Assembly (NCBI RefSeq): GCF_910592395.1
Contig: NC_088319.1
Span: 186,001 to 250,000 of the forward strand
Source of the DNA: Lineus longissimus
Lineage: Eukaryota > Nemertea > Pilidiophora > Heteronemertea > Lineidae
Direction: 5' to 3'
Length of the DNA stretch: 64,000 bases
Below, one piece after another: positions 14,658 to 27,561 of the stretch. Position 1 is the stretch's first letter; each line of letters begins with the position of its first letter. A model generated the notes under the pieces. That model had not been told where the DNA came from, searched no databases, and saw only the letters and a program-made list of their open reading frames with translations. Made by a program: the position numbers and the translations under genes.

Positions 14658-14813
14658 AAGCGAGCATCAACGTAACGAGATCACTATAGACCGGGTCATC
14701 GTGAGTTACTATGGTTACCTGTACAGACGACTGCCTCGTGTCTTTCTGGAGCTACCGATCAAAGCGTCGTAACGCCATTCAAGTGTGAACGCTAACTTAC
14801 GTATAAGACGACC
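14658..14813 (+). other. Probable 5' UTR part of Pax coding exon 1
   Basis: A strong acceptor (TTTGTCTTTTTCAG) ends at 14657 and precedes the ATG at 14814. The first coding exon therefore probably begins with about 156 nt of leader, and at least one untranslated exon lies further upstream. I could not place that exon. Confidence 0.5.
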
Positions 14814-17800
14814 ATGAGTGAAGCGCATGTCGTCAAGTCGGAGATGCCACCCGAGTCATTTCCTGACAAGTCGTCAACGCCGCGCAAGACTCCAAGCTCG
14901 TCTCCCAAGGATACCTTGTCTCATCCATCATCTCCTCAACTCAAGCCAGGAATGATGAGTCCCATCAGTGGATACCCACCATCGCCAGGGATGCCACAGT
15001 TCCCGCCCAATTTTAACGGGTTGTTCGGCCAGGGGATGTTCCAGCCTCCGAGTAGTTCAGTCCTCGTTGTACCACAGCCTTATTTACACTACATGCAGGC
15101 AGCGATGCACTATCAAAGTCAGGTAGGACACTTTACATTTTCATTTGTTGAGTTTGTGCAGAAATTTCCTCAGAAAGTTTGGGACTTTAAAGATAGGAAC
15201 TGAGGATGAACAGAAGCACCTTGGGATGTTTAAAAACCATTTTCAACTTGAAACTTGAAACTTGGCCCCAAATGGTGTTGTTAGTTTGAATCATCTGTAT
15301 TATTATACAAGTTTAGTCATCAAATGTGACTGTGGTGTTGTTGATAAACATACAGGACACTTGGCCAGGGTGTAGGTGTGTGTCCCTTCTAAGACCCATT
15401 CTGTTTGACATCCAGCTGAGTATCCATATGCTGTGAACCTGAGGTGTTGTTTCTCTCAATAACATGATTACTGCTACAACTCATCAACTTTTGAAAAAGG
15501 TTTACTTTCTAAACCTTGGTTTAAAGTTCTTTTGAAATACAGTCGAAGCTCTCTCTATTAAGGACATCCTGGGCTTTCAAAAATACAGTCCGAATTCAGA
15601 ATTGTCCTGATTACAGCAGTCAAATTCAATGGAAACAACACTTGGGGACCATAATCGCTGTCCTGAATGGAGAGGGTGGCCTGATTACAGAGGTGTCTAC
15701 TAAGAGAGTTCCACTTTAACATATTAAGGAATGACTTTCCTGTTTTTAAGATGTCACCTGTGGGCGTGACTGGCCCGACCACCCACCCGACAAGCACCAA
15801 CAAAAACAAGGTACATTGACAGACTAACCTATCATTGCTCCTTGTTTTACCACTTGTGTCTGTCCCAATCTGATTACAAACAGAGTGGTTTCACGTGACG
15901 TCATCACCTGGCATGCTGGAGGCTCAGACAAAAGACAGCAAGCACAAATGACCATGACAGTATTTGATTGAGTTAAGTCAGGCATGACGAATCATTGTGC
16001 TACCCTCCAACATGGCTGGCCGTGATAACAATGATAACAATGAATGAGTGTTTTATCATAACTCTCCATTTCCATTTTCGAACACCGTTTATCTGTCAAA
16101 CTGAGGAACATTGTAAGCTTTCTTAAAATTGACTCCTTATTATAATGACAATGTTCTCAATGTGTTGATGTTAACGGTTGTGACATTACAACTTGATCTT
16201 TGAGTCAGTTTCGTATAGTAGGAGTGTCAGATCTTAGCCTCATACCTTAAACACATGTTTCAGCACAGATATGTCAACACAAATATGTACAAGACACATC
16301 AGTACAATAAATCCTACAAGGGTTATAACATCCTGAGATTCAGGGTTTTCTTACTCCTATGTCATTTACAAAACCCTGAGAAAAAGCAGATCAAGATCTT
16401 AGATGATTGAAGTTGGAGCATGCATCTCTCCAGGACCCAAACTCTGACTGATATCCTGAGCTTGTGGTGGTGTACCTGTTAGTGTGTCCCTGTGGCCCTA
16501 AGGGTTACGTTGACGGGAGGCCCTGGCAGCTCCAACCATACCAGACGGGTGACTTTGTTTGGCTTCTACACCATTGTCTTTATGCTAAGCTGCGTACTCC
16601 CTTCTCATTCCAGGTGACAGCAGCAGCCGCAGCCGGTCACCTCCAAGCCCTCGACCTGAGCAAGGCTACGAAACCTGCCACCCTTGAACTGATGAAGAAC
16701 GGCTCAGGTGAATGCCACGAGAAGAAGGCCAAACATCGCAGTGATTCCATCTCTCTGACAGACATGACTGACGATGAGGTAAGACATTGTCTGCAGAAAA
16801 GCTCTGTTAAACTGATCGTGCTGCTCTCAGTCCTGGTCAAGTAACTTGGAGGTGATATTTGAAAACCTATGATTGAAAATGTATATATCAGCTCAAAATA
16901 TGCCCCCCTCCCACTATGATGACCATTCCCTTCCTCTTAACATCTCAAATCATGAGATGGCCGAGGCTAGAGAACATTTAACGTTGCCTGAACACAATCT
17001 TTTGTAGAAGGAACACCGTCTATTAAGTATGTTCTCCTTGCTGTTTTGTAGGTTCGAAGTGTGAACGGTTGTGACTTGGAAAGTCTGCATGACGATGATG
17101 AGAAGGGCGAGGGTCTGTTGAGACACTCCGGCGAGGATTTACTCGGACGTATGTACAATATTCTATCTCTCTTCACTTGTGCACTCATAGACAAATCAAA
17201 AATGAGCAAGTTTACAATAATTGCCAGGCTTGATTTGACCACGTCAGACAAAGTCATTTTGATGTAACAGAGGACAGGAGATACTGATACACTACAGTTT
17301 GCCACGGACAGATACAGAAGTTGTCTCTACTTCGAGTCTAACTGTTTGAGTGCTTTAAAATCCCATCACCCCTGGGCCACAGACTCCTCTTCCACTGGCC
17401 AAACACATCGCCGATACCAGCTTCATATTACCCTAATAGATGTATATATATCTGATCCCAGCGACCGTAGCGTCCGTCGGGCCAAATCAGTAAATAGTCT
17501 GTGAATATTCCCGACCACTTCCCGCGAATGACTTCATACTTATCACGACACATCTCATCTCATTTCTCTTGCGCTGGTGATCGAGCGCGCTGATAATCAA
17601 CACGCATGTTTCATTGGTCATCACCATGTTAACATATGTTCATGCATGCATACCAGTCATGTATTGCTATTCATGCGGTGTTGAACACGGGTGGCGACTT
17701 GTGCCCGACTAAGTCCATAAACGAGAGTGTGTACCTAATGAGGCGTGGACGAGTTATTGACGACGATGACCTGTTGCATAGGAATGATCACCGACCGGCT

Positions 17801-20800
17801 GTTGGAATAATCATTGACTCATCTTGGCCGTATCTGGCCAAACTAAACTATTTCTAAAAACAGACTCTTTTGTCTGGAAATTATTGAGCAGATAGATTTG
17901 GTGAAGACATCGGTACTGCCTGAGTGATAGCACCAATTGTGAGTCAGCTAGCATTGCCAACTTCGGGTAGAAACATACCCCAAATCTGACAATTCAGAAC
18001 GCCCTGGTCACTGATAGCTAAAATGACCTGCTGTTAAAGAAGAAATTGGTCTTGCCTGAGTGATAGTTGCTATCACTAGCCAGCTAGCATAGTCAACTTG
18101 ATATGAATAGAGATGATGATAGAGATTAACGAGTGATTGCCACACGCTCTACTAGATATCTTTGTGGTCTGATGGGCCGCGATTTGGACAAATGTTCACC
18201 GTTGTTGCCCATATCAAGTGACCAGAGGAGACCATGTTTGGCAAAGGAATCTATCAGAGATAAGATGGCTTCCTGTTTCCATTCAAAGGTTATCGTCACA
18301 GTTAATGCGTATTGTGAAAACATTGAAATACAAAACAAATTGAAAATCAGCTGGCAAACTTTGTCATCCAAAATGAGGCTTTGCTCTTTGATTGCAAAGG
18401 CCATGCAGGGCTGTGACAAGTCAACATGATGATGGTGATGGTGATGGTGATGATGATGGTGAGTGCCAAACATGGATGTACACTCAAAATGGCAGCTATT
18501 CCGTTCACCGTTACTTTCAATATCAAGTGGCAAGTTGACAGTCATGGTGTGTTCCGTTTTAGAACTTGTCTTGTCAGAAAAATATAGATTTGGTGTCTGT
18601 TACCCTTGAGGAGGTTGTCTGTTACCCTTGAGGAGGTTGTCTGTTACCCTTGAGGAGGTTGTCTGTTACCCTTGAGGAGGTTGTCTGTTACCCTTGAGGA
18701 GGTTGTCTGTTACCCTTGAGGAGGTTGTCTGTTATCCTTGAGGAGGTTGTCTGTTACCCTTGAGGAGGTTGTCTGTTACCCTTGAGGAGGTTGTCTGTTA
18801 CCCTTGAGGAGGTTGTCTGTTACCCTTGAGGAGGTTGCCTCTAGTATTCTACTTCTAACAAAACCAAAGGTTTGTTAATTCAACCAAAGGTAGACTTATC
18901 TCTCTGGTTGGACCATTTGAAATCTTTGTCCAACACAAAGAAAAACGACTGCAACCTTGAGTGGTTGTGCGTGACTAATGTTTCTTTCAATTCTACCTCG
19001 TAACGACTTGGGCAATAAACATATGTGTTGGGGTAACCCACACTGAGTGACCAGTCATCATGAGAGGTGACTCCGCCTAGCTGTGATAAGACACATCACC
19101 AGCAATGGTTCTGAAAGGTTGGAAAGGCACTTCTGTTGGTGAATGAAAAAACTACCATTTCTCTTGATGCTCTTGATAATTTATCTCCTTATCAATCGTG
19201 GTTGTCATCATCATCATCATCATCATCATCATTATCATCATCATCGTTATCATCTTTCTACCACCTGGCTTTGGCTATTGATATTCAGTCTAGACCATCA
19301 TGGCATTTTGATGTGAAGTCTCCTCTCCCTTCCATCACCCCCTCAGCAGTCACTCGTTGATGAAATAAATATTCTGTTTATATTTTCAGCTGGTGGTAAA
19401 AATGTCAACCAGTACGGGCGCATGTTCACCAATGGTCGCCCGCTGCCTGATCACCTGCGTGTGGAGATATTACGCCTTGCCCTCCAGGGGGTACGGCCCT
19501 GTGAGATCAGCCGTCAACTCCAGGTGTCACATGGATGCGTCAGCAAGATACTAAACAGGTGAAAACCGAGAAAAACCTTAAGACTGTCGTTGATTACTCC
19601 ATCATCTGCATAGAGTAGAGGCCCTTACACCAGGCGGAGGAAGCCACTGCTGGCCACAACAAACAAGCAGATAACAAAAGACCGCAGGTCGCACACCACA
19701 TGATCTTTTGTTCATTGTTTGGGCCAGCAGTGGCTTCCTCCACCTGGTGGTAAAGGGTCTATTGTATACGAGTGACTCTTCCTTGTGCCCTGTCAAGGAG
19801 AACACCTCCTCAACACAGTCCTCTGTGCAGAGTTTGATGTCCAGCCTGATATGACCTGGGCAGAGGTAGCCTGGGTGAAGGTCTCCGCACAGCTAGGAAT
19901 TACGGACCTGTATTTAAGTCCATGGTGGTCCAAGAGCTAATAGTGTGGTGACAGCAAGTGTTCTGTTTTGGCAGGTACCGTCGGACTGGTAGTATCAACC
20001 CGGGCCAGATTGGAGGCAGCAAACCTAAGGTCACCACCCCTGACGTCGTGAATCGAGTGAAAGATTACAAGGCGCAGAACCCTCAGATGTTTGCCTGGGA
20101 AATCAGACAGAAGTAGGTTGACATGAATCTTCCGAGGGTTGAAGTATCACGGTAGAAGATGTACATTCTGATGTTAAACTGAAGGGGAGCATAGTGAGCT
20201 CAAAGATCTCTCTTTTCACCCGCACTCATAACTTGCTCATTTCCTAATTTTGTCTATCTTTCCAATAGATAATATCAGCAGTAGTGTCACCTGGTGTTCA
20301 GCAGCAACACTAGCACAGAATGAGTTAGTTTTGGTAGTGTTGCTGTTCACCACCAGGTGACACCATTGCAGTGATGTAAGCTGACATCACAGTGACCTGT
20401 TCACCGTGGTGAAAACAAGGCTCGTCACAGCATATGAAACTTGTTTATTATCTCCTAATGAGTGTTTGACACTTGCAGGTTGTTGGAAGACTACATCTGT
20501 AACGAGAAGAACATTCCCAGCATCAGCTCCATCAATCGTATCATTCGAGACAAATCATTGGTCCAGAGACGAGGGTATGACTTCTTGAAGGATAGCGGCT
20601 CGGGTGATTCAGACGAGGTGAGATCACATTAAAGCTGGATGATGTAGAATGTTAGCAAAAGCTTTCAAGGTGTTTTATCTGCCGATCCCTTATGAGGTGT
20701 ATGAATAATGGACTCTGTGTAATTTGTGCCCTCCGGTGATGTGCACTGATCTGGTTGTGTAACACTTGAATACAGTATCGGCCCGGGCCCAGTTAGAGAC

Positions 20801-22706
20801 AGGCGCCAGTCATTGACAAAAGTAGTACTATTACTGTTGACACCAATCGAGGAACTGGAGCCCAAGTAATATCCACTCGGCAGTGAGAGATCCACTCGGC
20901 AGTGAGAGATCCACTCGGCAGTGAGAGATCCACTCGGCAGTGAGAGATCCACTCGGCAGTGAGAGATCCACTCGGCAGTGAGAGATCCACTCGGCAGTGA
21001 GAGATCCACTCGGCAGTGAGACATCCACTCGGCAGTGAGACATCCACTCGGCAGTGAGACATCCACTCGGCAGTGAGACATCCACTCGGCAGTGAGACAT
21101 CCACTCGGCAGTGAGACATCTGACTTCTGCACGTTTTACCAATAATCTTCCTTCTCATCTACAGCATTCCTCCTCCCATGAAAACCAACGTGACGATCCG
21201 AGCAACCTGAACGACCCATACAGCCCGGGCCAGATGCACAACTCTGATATCACTCACAAACCTTATACAAGCGGCACTCCGACTTACACCCCACAGGCTC
21301 TCATGATGGGACATCATCTACGACAGGCCTTCCCAGTCAAAGCAGAAACTTCCCCAGACGCTGTCAAAATCAAGCCAGATCCGGACGACATCCGTAACGA
21401 TTGTTCTTCCAGTAAACCGTCGCCCGTAGGTGTTCAAGGGTACAGCAGTAATACCTCTTCACCGCTGAGCCTTCCCAGAGAGAAAAATGGCGCTGAACGC
21501 GATGAGCGAAATGTGGAGGCACTGCGGCGTTTCCAGATGCAACAGATGGCAATGATGTCACAGATGGGGCGCTGTCTTCCGTCGGCATTCATCAGCACAC
21601 CACCAGGTCACATGATTCCAGAGAAAAGTCTCGCATCATCACAAGATAGCGATGCATCGTCCGGTGTTGGCAGTGATCACGAGGATTACGATCATTCCAC
21701 GGAACACCAGGCCGTACGGAAACCTCGCAAAGGAACGCCCCATAAAATCTCATCCCCAGGTGCTGATCATACGCCTCCAGTTAGCGATACAATCATTCCA
21801 ACCTCGTCACCAATAGATGACGCTACCTCTCTTGTGATTCCTTCGCAGAATGGTGATAATCCTCACGATGCTTCCCCTAGTCACATGACTGATTTTAACC
21901 AATCAGGTAGCAAAGAAACTGATGGTTTCCATAGCAACAATTTGAACGGTGATGTTAGTGCTCCGACTCTTCCTGCGGCTCTTGACTTGACGGCAAAAGT
22001 TGAGAGTAAAGCAGAAAAAGTGGTTGTTCCAAGTGAGAGGCAGACGTTGTTCCTGTTTGGCTCCAAGTATGACATTCACAGACACCCCGACGGACACTGG
22101 GGCTTGAAAAATGAGCTCGATTTGCTGAATGTTCTTGAATCATTTCTGTCCACGCGGAAAGCAAGTGCGAGACCAGTGCCTTGTAGAACAGAGGAGTTCA
22201 CTCATGTTAGTAATCATAGTCCAGGTTGCCAAGGCAACAAGCTTGATAGTACAGATGACCACCATAGTCATCTATCTAGTCCTGCTCTTGAGGAAGAGGG
22301 GGTTAAAAGTTCTCAATCTGCAGCGATGGAGGCTACCGATGAGAGTGCTGGTGTGTCCATGGATGTTTCTGTGGGTGGAAGAGCAGATTGTGAGAATGGG
22401 CGTGGTCGGAAACACTCGCTAGAATTGGATGAATCTGACGAGGGCAAAAAAAAGCGTTTCAAATCAGCGCATGAAGAAAGTGGTGAGGAATTCGAGGTAG
22501 AAACTCGTGATTTGTGCCGTGAAATCAGGGAGAACATGTCTGAGGCAGACTTGGCTGCTGTGATGAACGGACATGATAAGATAGACATGTTGCGCTTCCT
22601 GAACGGTGAGGAGATATCACTAGATGACTTGGAGCGCCATCGTGCTAACTTCCCGCTGCTGAAGGAACTGTTGCAGAATTTAAAGAAACGACAAAAGTGT
22701 GCTTAG
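14814..22706 (+). CDS. Pax transcription factor, paired domain only, Pax-beta-like
   Basis: Sequence-specific nuclear DNA-binding protein. Seven coding exons join in phase: 14814-15122, 16614-16778, 17052-17148, 19390-19558, 19975-20112, 20479-20617 and 21165-22706 (TAG), giving 852 residues. The paired domain spans about 192-319 and is split over exons 4-6. It starts [20 protein letters not shown], contains [13 protein letters not shown] and [13 protein letters not shown], and ends near [12 protein letters not shown]. No homeodomain or clear octapeptide is present. [10 protein letters not shown] replaces the usual NQLGGVFVNG, and [15 protein letters not shown] recalls Pox-neuro and Pax-beta types. 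The Ser/Pro-rich N-terminus and a long acidic tail frame the domain. ALDLSK (115-120) and ALDLTA (about 611-616) resemble CtBP-binding motifs. The tail also holds a block with [18 protein letters not shown]. Paired-domain identity is certain; assignment to Pax-beta is from memory and moderate. Introns 3 and 6 contain minisatellites, and introns 4 and 5 contain inverted repeats. Confidence 0.93.
18422..18462. repeat. GAT/GGT-rich microsatellite
   Basis: Run of GATGGTGAT-type triplets in Pax intron 3. It encodes polyhistidine on the minus strand by chance. Confidence 0.8.
18593..18842. repeat. 22 bp minisatellite, about 11 copies, Pax intron 3
   Basis: Unit CTGTTACCCTTGAGGAGGTT plus GT, repeated head to tail with a single internal variant (GTTATCC) and a degenerate last copy. 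The near-identity of copies implies recent expansion or ongoing homogenisation. Confidence 0.95.
19206..19252. repeat. TCA/ATC triplet microsatellite, Pax intron 3
   Basis: About 15 TCA triplets with a few interruptions, 140 bp before the exon carrying the first part of the paired domain. Confidence 0.85.
19616..19761. mobile_element. 146 bp foldback/MITE-like element, Pax intron 4
   Basis: Arms of about 40 bp at 19616-19655 and 19722-19761 are inverted copies with a few mismatches; both contain GGAGGAAGCCACTGCTGGCC on their own strand. The 66 bp loop has no coding content. Size and structure fit a short non-autonomous inverted-repeat element. I could not recognise a target-site duplication or assign a superfamily. 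Confidence 0.6.
20284..20363. repeat. 80 bp inverted repeat, Pax intron 5
   Basis: Arms of about 29 bp at 20284-20312 (GTGTCACCTGGTGTTCAGCA onward) and 20335-20363 are inverted copies with few mismatches around a 22 bp loop. The transcript would form a stable hairpin. It may be a small MITE; it shares the CACCTGG core with the element in intron 4. Confidence 0.65.
20873..21120. repeat. 19 bp minisatellite in two variant blocks, Pax intron 6
   Basis: About 13 copies of CCACTCGGCAGTGAGAGAT. The first seven or so read GAGAGAT and the last six read GAGACAT, so the array grew as two homogeneous blocks. It ends about 45 bp before the acceptor of the last Pax exon, in the zone where the branch point should lie. 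Long minus-strand frames through it are repeat artefacts. Confidence 0.95.
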
Positions 22707-25700
22707 CGCTGCGGCAATCTTGAATATACAATGATATGTTATACTGATCTCAGGTTTTGATATAAGATGGAACGTTGATGTCAACATCAGATAGAGGGCG
22801 CTCCGAGCTTTCCTTCCTGTGGTTGCGATCATTTGACAATTCAACTGCTAGTTTTAGTTGTCTTGTTTGAAATCAGGAATATGCTAAACGAGAAATTGTT
22901 CTTTTCAAGTTTTCATGATTTTCTCTGTGAATGCGCTGTCGAACTTAAAAGTGTGGAAAATTTCTCCACTAATGCATTAATCATTCAATCTTGGCAGCAA
23001 ACACAGAATTAAGCCTATCACCAGTTGAAAAAGAAGCTAATATACCATGTATTTAGTGAAGAGTAAATATTGCTTTAAAGGTCATACAGGAGACTATTGG
23101 TGTGGCCATTATAAGGTTATATCAGTGATGTAGATATCAGTTATGTAATCCCAAGCAGGTCTGTAAACCAGCTAGTACTGAAGCCAAAATATTAAGTATA
23201 AAACTCTCCTAAATATAGAGTGTGATTTGTGTATAAATTGTAGTGACAAATCAAGTGTGATTTTGTGGAAACTAGGTATAAGGAGAAAGGGTATTCGCTT
23301 GTAACATTTTGAGTTCTGTTCATGACTGTACATGTCTGTGAGTCCTGCCGGAAACTGGTAACTAGCGCTCGACAGAAGATGCTTTTAATTTGGTACCGAT
23401 TCTCAAAATGGTGAAACGTTAACCTCTGTGAATACAATCTTGTGCAATCTTTTGTAGAAAACTTGAAAATTTAGTGTCAAGTTTTGAATATTTTGCCTAA
23501 TGAAGGCAGCGTGGACTTTGTTGTCAGATTTTTCCAATGTAACTGCTGATGTAGAATGCAGCTTGCTGTATGTTGACTGATTGACTTGTGAGGTTTCTCT
23601 ATCCAAGAACCACTCTGCCGAGAAGATCGCTGTGTGGTCAGTCTCCTCAAGTCAACCTGTCACCTTACGACAAGCTGGCTGGTGTATCTTTGTGTTGTCC
23701 TAGGTGTAGAGCATTCAGTAGCCAACAATACATGTTATTTATTATACCCTAATAGATGTTTAGATGTAAACTGTATCCCACATAATGTATTAGTGTCTTA
23801 TATGATAGCGAAAGGGAATTCAGAATATGGGGTAACTTATGATTTGCCTGGCCTTCAGCAAGAAAATGGAATTCAAGACTGAGTTTTAAAAGGTTATAAC
23901 ATTCCAGGGGAAGGAGTGAATGAGTTGTGCCCAATAGGGGGGTGTTCTGTACCTGTTGTGCTGATGCATTGCCCTACATACATTACTAGGACTCCCCTGT
24001 AAGGATAATGGTTTGGCCCGTCTGGTGTTACCTTGTACTATGCAGGATTCAGGATGAACTACCAGTTGCCTAGTGTTGCTGGTGCCCTGTACTAATAGCT
24101 AGACGTAGTATGGTCTATGGCTGCTGATCAGGTTTATGACGGCTCGTGAGTTTCTGAATCTTACGAGCTCTATACATATTTCAACGACAGGTTATATGTT
24201 CTCTGTTGGAATGCCATCACGGGCCACCAACATGAGAAAACTTCCTCTTTTTGCAAAAGCTCATGTCCTTGTAGATTTATGAAGAAGTAAGTTGATGATG
24301 AGCGCTGGTGCTTTAACCCTTTAATTAGATTGCACTCGTTATAAAAACAGTCAATTGTTATCCTGATTTAGGTTCATGATTTTATGACCTTTCAATCCAA
24401 AAGTATTCAACAATCATCTTTGCTCAATCTTAGCATTTCTTAAACAGTTTGCTCGTTTTCTGATCCTGGCATTTTGTTCAACTCGGTTTATGGTCTGTCC
24501 AGAAGGTGGCGTGCCATGTCAACGTATGGCTGCCTCTATCCAGAGGAGCGTCTCTTGTGGTGGAGTGGTCGGACGAGTCATGGGGTCAGCCTCTATCGAT
24601 GTCACAGCAGATGTGGCTGGCCCCATGTCTCGACCATCTTGTTGCCTTATAACATAGCCTCGAACACCACAACGGAGTGCTGATGTGGAAAGATGTGAAT
24701 TGTTGTAAAGATATAGGAAAATCTTCCTATTGGAACAAAAAAGTGTCCATAACGATTATGTCAAATGGTTCTGCTTGCATTGTATGTAATATTTGTGCAT
24801 ATATCATCAGTTTTAGTCATATGCAATGACTTCAAATCCCTTCCCAATGCTAGGGATAGCAACTTCCTGGGCAGACTACTTGGAAAACATGGTTGAAATA
24901 TCGACAGTAAGAAAGTTCCTGGTGGTCCACTTTTTGTGTAAATCATAAATGTCATTTTTGAAGTTTAATTCCAGTCTTCTATATCTTGTATCTTTGTGGG
25001 CAATCGTTTTTAAAAAGTGTGTATTTTCTCATAAAAATGTGGTTTTAACTTATTTTTATACAAAATATGGGGTACTATGTATTTTTATTTACTATATATA
25101 TAAACTAAAGGCCTTGTTGTTAAGGGAACTATATATTTCCTTTATCAGATGTGGAGACCAAATGAAGTGATTTTTTAGCCACAAGTAGAAATAGAAACGA
25201 GTTGTCATCATGTTTATACCTCACTGTGCAAAAAGTGAGTTGTAAAATGCAGGCAGCATTGTTGAACGGTGGTCTCAGGCTTTACCCCCTGATGTTACTA
25301 ATGAAATCAAAGAACAGCAAACTCCTGGAGGGTAAAAGTATTGAGAATGAGAAGAGGTTGGAATTTCAAATCCTCGATTGGAAGTCGGACACTGTTTTAT
25401 TCCACACTGTTATGAATCCATCGTACAAACACGCCTTATTCTGTCAATAGATGGCACCGTCTTGCATTACGGGGATTCTCAATTTGTTTGGATTTTCTGA
25501 TTTCTTTGGTCTCCCATCGTCTCTGTTGTCCTCGAGGTGCTATTTATCATATTTTGATTGTTTTCTTCTTTTCAAAGAAAACATTCTAATTGTACAAACT
25601 CTGATTATCTGGTCAGTTCTCATTGTATGTCAGTATGTTATCTTGACCTGTTTATGTATTGGAACATAGTCTAAAACAACTTGCTTGCAATGTACTAAAG

Positions 25701-26043
25701 CTTTTCAGTTGATCCTATTATTTACAAGGTTAATACATTGTAACTCAACAATTGCTAATCTTTCAAACTAATCCAATATCGTGGCTTTCTCCAGAATTTA
25801 ATAGCAGACGTCAAATCTTTCTGCTGCCGTGCATTTTCACCCGAAGGTCTCATATGTTTTCTTTCAAACTCTGTCTCGTTGCTTTATACTAGTCTTGTTA
25901 GTGCCATATCTTGTAGAACATTTATTTTCAACTCTGGAGAAAGAACATGGTGGATAAAGGTTTCAGGTTGATGCTGTATTGAAAGTAGAGTCGTATGATG
26001 TCTGGTGAGTGTTCAGTATCTAATTGGGTCTCCTCAATTATAC

Positions 26044-26147
26044 CTTTGTCAACCAGGACTGGCCCATCCACCTGGTGTGGGTCAACCAGGACTGGCCCAT
26101 CCACCTGGTGTGTGTCAACCAGGACTGGCCCATCCACCTGGTGTGTG
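26044..26147. repeat. 33 bp tandem repeat, 3 copies
   Basis: Unit GTCAACCAGGACTGGCCCAT followed by CCACCTGGTGTGT, three nearly identical copies. CCAGG and CCTGG within each unit are inverted, so each copy can fold on itself. Confidence 0.9.
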
Positions 26148-26960
26148 TACAGAAAATGAAGAACATATTTTCCTCGTTAACAGAAATCCCCCTCCCCGAC
26201 CTCCATTCAGAAACAAATCTGCCCAATTGGCCTCATATGCGTCTAAAGAGTGACCTATTCTCTCGTTTTATTGGCCAGGATGTGTTTGCTTTGATTCCTG
26301 TAGAATATGAATGTATTTAATTAAAGGCCCTTTAGCCCATTGTGCAATGGTGACCGGATCACAAAGTCAAAGATTCTTTTGATTTTGGAATGCTTGTCTC
26401 AGTTTGAAGGGGATCTGTCTTGACGCAGTTCAGAACCAATCAGATGGCTTCAACATTTGTATAAAATCATCTACGAACTTGTGAAGTTATAACGATTTAA
26501 TGTGAAACCTCCATTCCCAAAGCAAACAATAAGTTGTTAAAGAACTATACTCAAAGTATTGACATGTATACCTGTTGGGGCATCAGTGTTGGTAGTGAAT
26601 GGCTCATTAGAACAAGATTTCCTTCCCGAGTCCATTGCACCAAGAACTAATAAAGACTGGTCTTTATTAAAGACACATTTGTGTCAGCTTGCTTCTTTAT
26701 CTAAAACTGTTTCTATTGTATATTTAGGTCTGCATCTAGGTAGTTTTTCTTTATCAAATTTGGCCAGGTTTCTGGTCTAAATTGTGTGAGGGCAGTTCCC
26801 CTTTAAGTGTCTTCTCTTGTTGACAATCAGTGCTGCTGTACATGTTGTGAATGTTGTCCCCAATAATCCAATCTTTCCTGTTCCACGTAACAAAATCATG
26901 CTGAATAAATATTTTTATCAACAAATTTATGACCTTTTGAGTTTATAACAGTCTGGTTTT

Positions 26961-27195
26961 GACTGTCTCATCTCTCTCACAGTGTTGGTGAGACAGTGTT
27001 ACAACATGGTAGAGCAGCCAGGACTGATTCGGCCTGGCTGTGACTGTCTCATCTCTCTCATCATGTTGACAACACGGTGGAGCAGCAAGGTCTGGTTCGG
27101 CCTGGCTGTGACTGTCTCATCTCTCTCACCATGTTGGCAACACGGTGGAGCAGCCAGGACTGATTCGGCCTGGCTGTGACCGTCTCATCTCTCTC
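26961..27195. repeat. About 68-81 bp tandem repeat, 3 copies
   Basis: Each copy starts GACTGTCTCATCTCTCTCA and contains CGGTGGAGCAGC and TTCGGCCTGGCTGTGA. Starts are near 26961, 27042, 27110 and 27178 (partial); the first copy is longer and more diverged. Confidence 0.85.
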
Positions 27196-27561
27196 ATCAT
27201 CATATTCTCCTTTTGTTGACATAAACTATTGCATATTACATGTATAAACAATAAAAAAAGGTACAAATAGATTTCCATTTTAGATAGAAAAGGTAGTCAA
27301 TTTGAGTTATGACAACATTGTTGCAGACAGTGCTACTCACAGAAGCTGTATATGGGCCACCAGGAGAGAAGTATTGTGCAGACACGCCATCACTGTTCAA
27401 ATACGGGCAACTGTTACTGAAGTTGGCATGCAGGAAGACATCAGTATCATAGTGATCAATCGGCACCAACTTTTCCTCCATGCAGGAGTGATCCTACATG
27501 GAAGTTCACAAGAAATTCATCATCAGATCCTTAATGTCGTTACGATTCAATCCTGAGTTTG

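Larger units (their letters stand above)
22707..27561. other. Pax 3' UTR and intergenic region before REV1
   Basis: The stretch is AT-rich with only short open frames and no splice-bounded exon that I can support. It must hold the Pax 3' UTR and, at its right end, the REV1 3' UTR on the other strand. AATAAA-type signals occur on the plus strand (for example near 26902) and on the minus strand (for example near 26266), but I cannot say which are used. Two small tandem repeats are listed separately. Confidence 0.6.

Noticed and set aside
15123-15203. Pax exon 1 running on to a stop at 15203
   Set aside because: A good GT donor at 15123 joins in phase to exon 2; the extension is intron.
18133-18545. 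Minus-strand frame with polyhistidine
   Set aside because: The His run is the GAT/GGT microsatellite and the stretch is Pax intron 3.
20665-21158. Minus-strand frames of 100-155 codons (SLPSG/SHCRVD repeats)
   Set aside because: Products of the 19 bp minisatellite in three frames at once; the plus strand here is Pax intron 6.
22707-27561. Several frames of 60-98 codons between Pax and REV1
   Set aside because: AT-rich sequence, no splice-bounded segments, some frames driven by the 33 and 68 bp repeats.
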